From assembly GCA_021772365.1 (NCBI GenBank), contig JAJFMC010000087.1, positions 1 through 7,667 on the forward strand: 7,667 nt of DNA. The letters run 5' to 3'. A model generated the notes under the pieces. The model was given only the letters and a program-made list of their open reading frames with translations, had not been told where the DNA came from and searched no databases. Of this stretch, positions 5,807 to 7,667 are shown one piece after another. A program made the position numbers and the translations under genes. Numbering within the stretch: position 1 is the stretch's first letter; each line of letters starts with the position of its first letter. The DNA comes from Chlamydiota bacterium (lineage in GTDB: Bacteria > Chlamydiota > Chlamydiia > Chlamydiales > Criblamydiaceae).

Positions 5807-7174
5807 TTACTGTTCGTACTCTTTCAATTTGTTTCTTAGGGTTCTAACACTAATATCTAACAGTTCAGCAGCTTTCGTTCTATTTTGATTCTGTGCTTCA
5901 AGGGTTTCAATAATCAAGCGTTTTTCAAGCTCTTTTAGAGTTGTTCCCACTGTTATGCTAGGTCTTGTATTATCCTGTAGCAGCGCTGCGCTTGGTGTAA
6001 GTTCATCGATCATGATGGCATCCGCAGGGATATTCTCATCCTGGCACATGACGACGGCTCTTTCGATGATATTCGCTAATTCACGTACATTGCCTGGCCA
6101 GTGGTAGCTGAGTAGTTTTTCTTGGCCATTACTCGCAAAAGTCTTTGTTTTTAAATGACTCTCGATACAAAATTTTTCTACAAAGAAGTTAGCGAGAGGA
6201 ATAATATCTTCTCTTCTTTCACGAAGTGGAGGGATCTGAATAGGTACCACATTGAGGCGATAGTAGAGATCTTCTCTAAGAATTTTTTCTTCAATAGCCT
6301 GGTTAATATTCCTGTTAGAAGTGGAAACGATTCGTACATCAACCTTTATTGGTTTGGTTCCACCTATTCTTTCAAACTCTTGCTCCTGAATGACTCGCAA
6401 CAATTTTGCTTGCAGCATGATCGGCACTTCAGTGATTTCATCCAGAAGCAGTGTTCCTGTGTTCGCCAGCTCGAACCTTCCGTTTCTCCTTGCGTGTGCA
6501 CCGGTAAAAGCACCCTTTTCATGGCCGAAAAATTCTGACTCTACCAATGTCTCAGGTATTGCTGCGCAGTTCACCTTGATAAATGGTCGGTCGGCACGTT
6601 GGGAATGAGTATGAATGGCAGAGGCGATGACTTCTTTACCTACACCCGACTCCCCTGTAATGAAGACGTTAGCATTACTTTGTGCAACTGTTTGTACATC
6701 TTTGAGAATTTTTTTCATTGCAGGACTTTCCGCAATGAAATCTTTACCGCTGGTAGCATTCTGCTGTGAGACCTGTTCACGAAGATAATGGTTTTCTTGG
6801 ACCAGCTGATGATGTTCTTTTGCTTTTTCTACGACAGCTTCGATGGTATCGGGAGAGAATGGTTTGACCAGGTAGTTAAACGCTCCGAACCGCATAGCGT
6901 CTACAGCATTTTCAATGCTTGCAAAACCTGTCACAACAACGAAGAGTGTTGTTGGTGAGATTTCCTTGGCTTGACGCATTAGGTCGATACCCGTCATATC
7001 AGGCATTTTCATGTCGGTAAAAACGAGGTCGTAAGTGTTTTCTTTAATCAATTTGAGTGCTGTCGTTCCATCTTTTGCAGTGGTAACGTCAAAATACTGA
7101 CGTTTTAATGTTTCGGCAACGAAAGTTCTAAGCAACTCTTCATCATCGACAACGAGGATTTTCTCTATAGTCAT
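5807..7174 (-). CDS. atoC: Sigma-54-dependent response regulator (NtrC/AtoC type)
   Basis: 455 residues, full length for the family. The receiver domain (1-120) has the acidic pair D10/D11, phospho-acceptor D54 in TDMKMP, T82 and K104 in KPF. The AAA+ domain (about 146-375) has Walker A GESGVGKE (174-181), the sigma-54 contact loop GAFTGA (221-226), Walker B LLLDEI (242-247), the arginine-finger region ILREDLYYRLN (298-308) and sensor II WPGNVREL (359-366). A Fis-type helix-turn-helix closes the protein (about 427-455, with NRTKAAELLDISVRTLRNKL). All parts needed for phosphorylation-dependent, enhancer-bound activation of sigma-54 RNA polymerase are present. AGGTAGG lies upstream of the ATG at a good distance. 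The kinase gene ends 13 bases upstream, so they form a cognate pair, and the MinD/FlhG-type gene follows 5 bases downstream. The gene symbol reflects family resemblance only; targets (flagellar, secretion or developmental genes) cannot be deduced. Confidence 0.95.
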   Translation of the reverse strand: MTIEKILVVDDEELLRTFVAETLKRQYFDVTTAKDGTTALKLIKENTYDLVFTDMKMPDMTGIDLMRQAKEISPTTLFVVVTGFASIENAVDAMRFGAFNYLVKPFSPDTIEAVVEKAKEHHQLVQENHYLREQVSQQNATSGKDFIAESPAMKKILKDVQTVAQSNANVFITGESGVGKEVIASAIHTHSQRADRPFIKVNCAAIPETLVESEFFGHEKGAFTGAHARRNGRFELANTGTLLLDEITEVPIMLQAKLLRVIQEQEFERIGGTKPIKVDVRIVSTSNRNINQAIEEKILREDLYYRLNVVPIQIPPLRERREDIIPLANFFVEKFCIESHLKTKTFASNGQEKLLSYHWPGNVRELANIIERAVVMCQDENIPADAIMIDELTPSAALLQDNTRPSITVGTTLKELEKRLIIETLEAQNQNRTKAAELLDISVRTLRNKLKEYEQ

Positions 7175-7187
7175 GGTCCTACCTATT

Positions 7188-7667
7188 CTACCTTTTTTCT
7201 ACAGTCTCATCAATGAGTGGGAGAGTGATAATAAATGTGGTTCCCTCCCCTATTTTGGACTCTACTTCTATCACACCGAAGTGCGCCTGAATATCCTTAT
7301 GCACTTCCGCCAGACCGAAACCGTTACCTTCGGGTTTTGTCGTAAACAGTGGAGTGAAGATTTTTTCTAGGTTTTCTTCACTGATTCCACACCCTTCATC
7401 AACAACACGTATAACGGCAAGACTTTTAAAGGTTTCTAGCGAAATAGTTATTGTCCCCCCTTCGGGCATTGCATCGCGTGCATTATAGAGTAGGTTCATG
7501 AGGGCTGAGTTTATAATTTTCTGGTCAATATTCAAGAACATCCGATCGACATTTGCTTCAATTTTAACTTGAACTTTTTCTTTTCGCCGATTGACATCTG
7601 CGTCAAAGTGATTTTTGAGATCTTTTAGCAACCCAACAATATCATAGCGTTCCAGTTTAGGTGCAAT
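7188..7667 (-). CDS. atoS: Sensor histidine kinase, C-terminal part (NtrB/AtoS type), cut by window edge
   Basis: 159 codons plus a TAG stop are visible. The frame remains open to the right edge, so the start, the sensor region and the phospho-accepting His lie outside. What is seen is a HATPase_c domain: N box NLLYNARDAMPEGG, G1 box DEGCGI, F box IFTPLFTTK and G2 box GNGFGLAEVHK, ending with GEGTTFIITLP. This layout is typical of NtrB/AtoS-like kinases that pair with sigma-54 activators. The G2 box has Phe where GxGLGL is usual, a mild change that need not abolish ATP binding. An internal TTG at 7631 is not a credible start, because homologous sequence (ending ERYDIVGL) continues upstream of it. 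The cognate regulator begins 13 bases downstream, so the two are co-transcribed. Signal sensed and membrane topology cannot be judged here. Confidence 0.9.
   Translation of the reverse strand: MAPKLERYDIVGLLKDLKNHFDADVNRRKEKVQVKIEANVDRMFLNIDQKIINSALMNLLYNARDAMPEGGTITISLETFKSLAVIRVVDEGCGISEENLEKIFTPLFTTKPEGNGFGLAEVHKDIQAHFGVIEVESKIGEGTTFIITLPLIDETVEKR

Noticed and set aside
5581..5888. Plus-strand frames of 88 and 61 codons opposite the start of the MinD-like gene
   Set aside because: The sequence is explained by the Walker A region on the minus strand; the Pro/Ser-rich translation is a shadow of the Gly-rich P-loop.
6155..6608. Plus-strand open frames of 127 and 72 codons within the sigma-54 regulator gene
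   Set aside because: They are antisense to highly conserved AAA+ motifs, which fully explain the sequence, and their translations show no family features.
1..7667. CRISPR arrays, tRNA or rRNA genes, insertion sequences and prophage ends
   Set aside because: No regularly spaced direct repeats, cloverleaf-like segments, transposase motifs or terminal inverted repeats were seen, and coding sequence fills nearly the whole window.

Overview
The window suggests a bacterium with GC near 40% (a few lines counted by hand) and a host-associated lifestyle. The main pointer is an intact reading frame for a classical, metazoan-style protein-tyrosine-phosphatase fold. With MORN-type repeat proteins, a Maf/DUF115-like protein and a sigma-54 two-component pair, a chlamydia-like (Chlamydiae) or similar intracellular bacterium is a reasonable guess. 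Nothing in the sequence proves the phylum; spirochaetes and delta-type proteobacteria also carry these families.

Left part (1-3501, plus strand): three tightly packed genes, with gaps of 3 and 1 bases, that look like one transcription unit. Two MORN-type repeat proteins, both on an exact 24-residue repeat lattice, flank a 630-residue protein of the Maf / DUF115 (MptE-like) family. The first gene's frame is open to the window edge, so its true start may lie outside.

Middle (3510-4706, minus strand): one gene converging on the left cluster, with only 8 bases between the stop codons. It encodes a classical PTP domain whose active site is dismantled. The nucleophilic Cys is Ser, its neighbouring His is Gln, the Thr after the phosphate-binding Arg is Ala, the WPD loop reads WDE, the pTyr-recognition Tyr is lost and the Q-loop Gln is Leu. 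The fold-defining motifs remain. This is most likely a pseudophosphatase, possibly a secreted effector that binds rather than hydrolyses. An AT-rich gap of about 120 bases with nested inverted repeats precedes it.

Right part (4707-7667, minus strand): a compact unit transcribed right to left. It holds the C-terminal part of an NtrB/AtoS-type histidine kinase (cut by the window edge), a complete NtrC/AtoC-type sigma-54 activator with receiver, AAA+ and Fis-type HTH domains, and a MinD/FlhG-type deviant-Walker ATPase. The likely logic is kinase to regulator to sigma-54 promoters, with the ATPase as a co-expressed positioning or regulatory factor. A FlhG-like ATPase beside a sigma-54 regulator, with a Maf-like protein nearby, recalls flagellar regulons, but no flagellar structural gene is visible.
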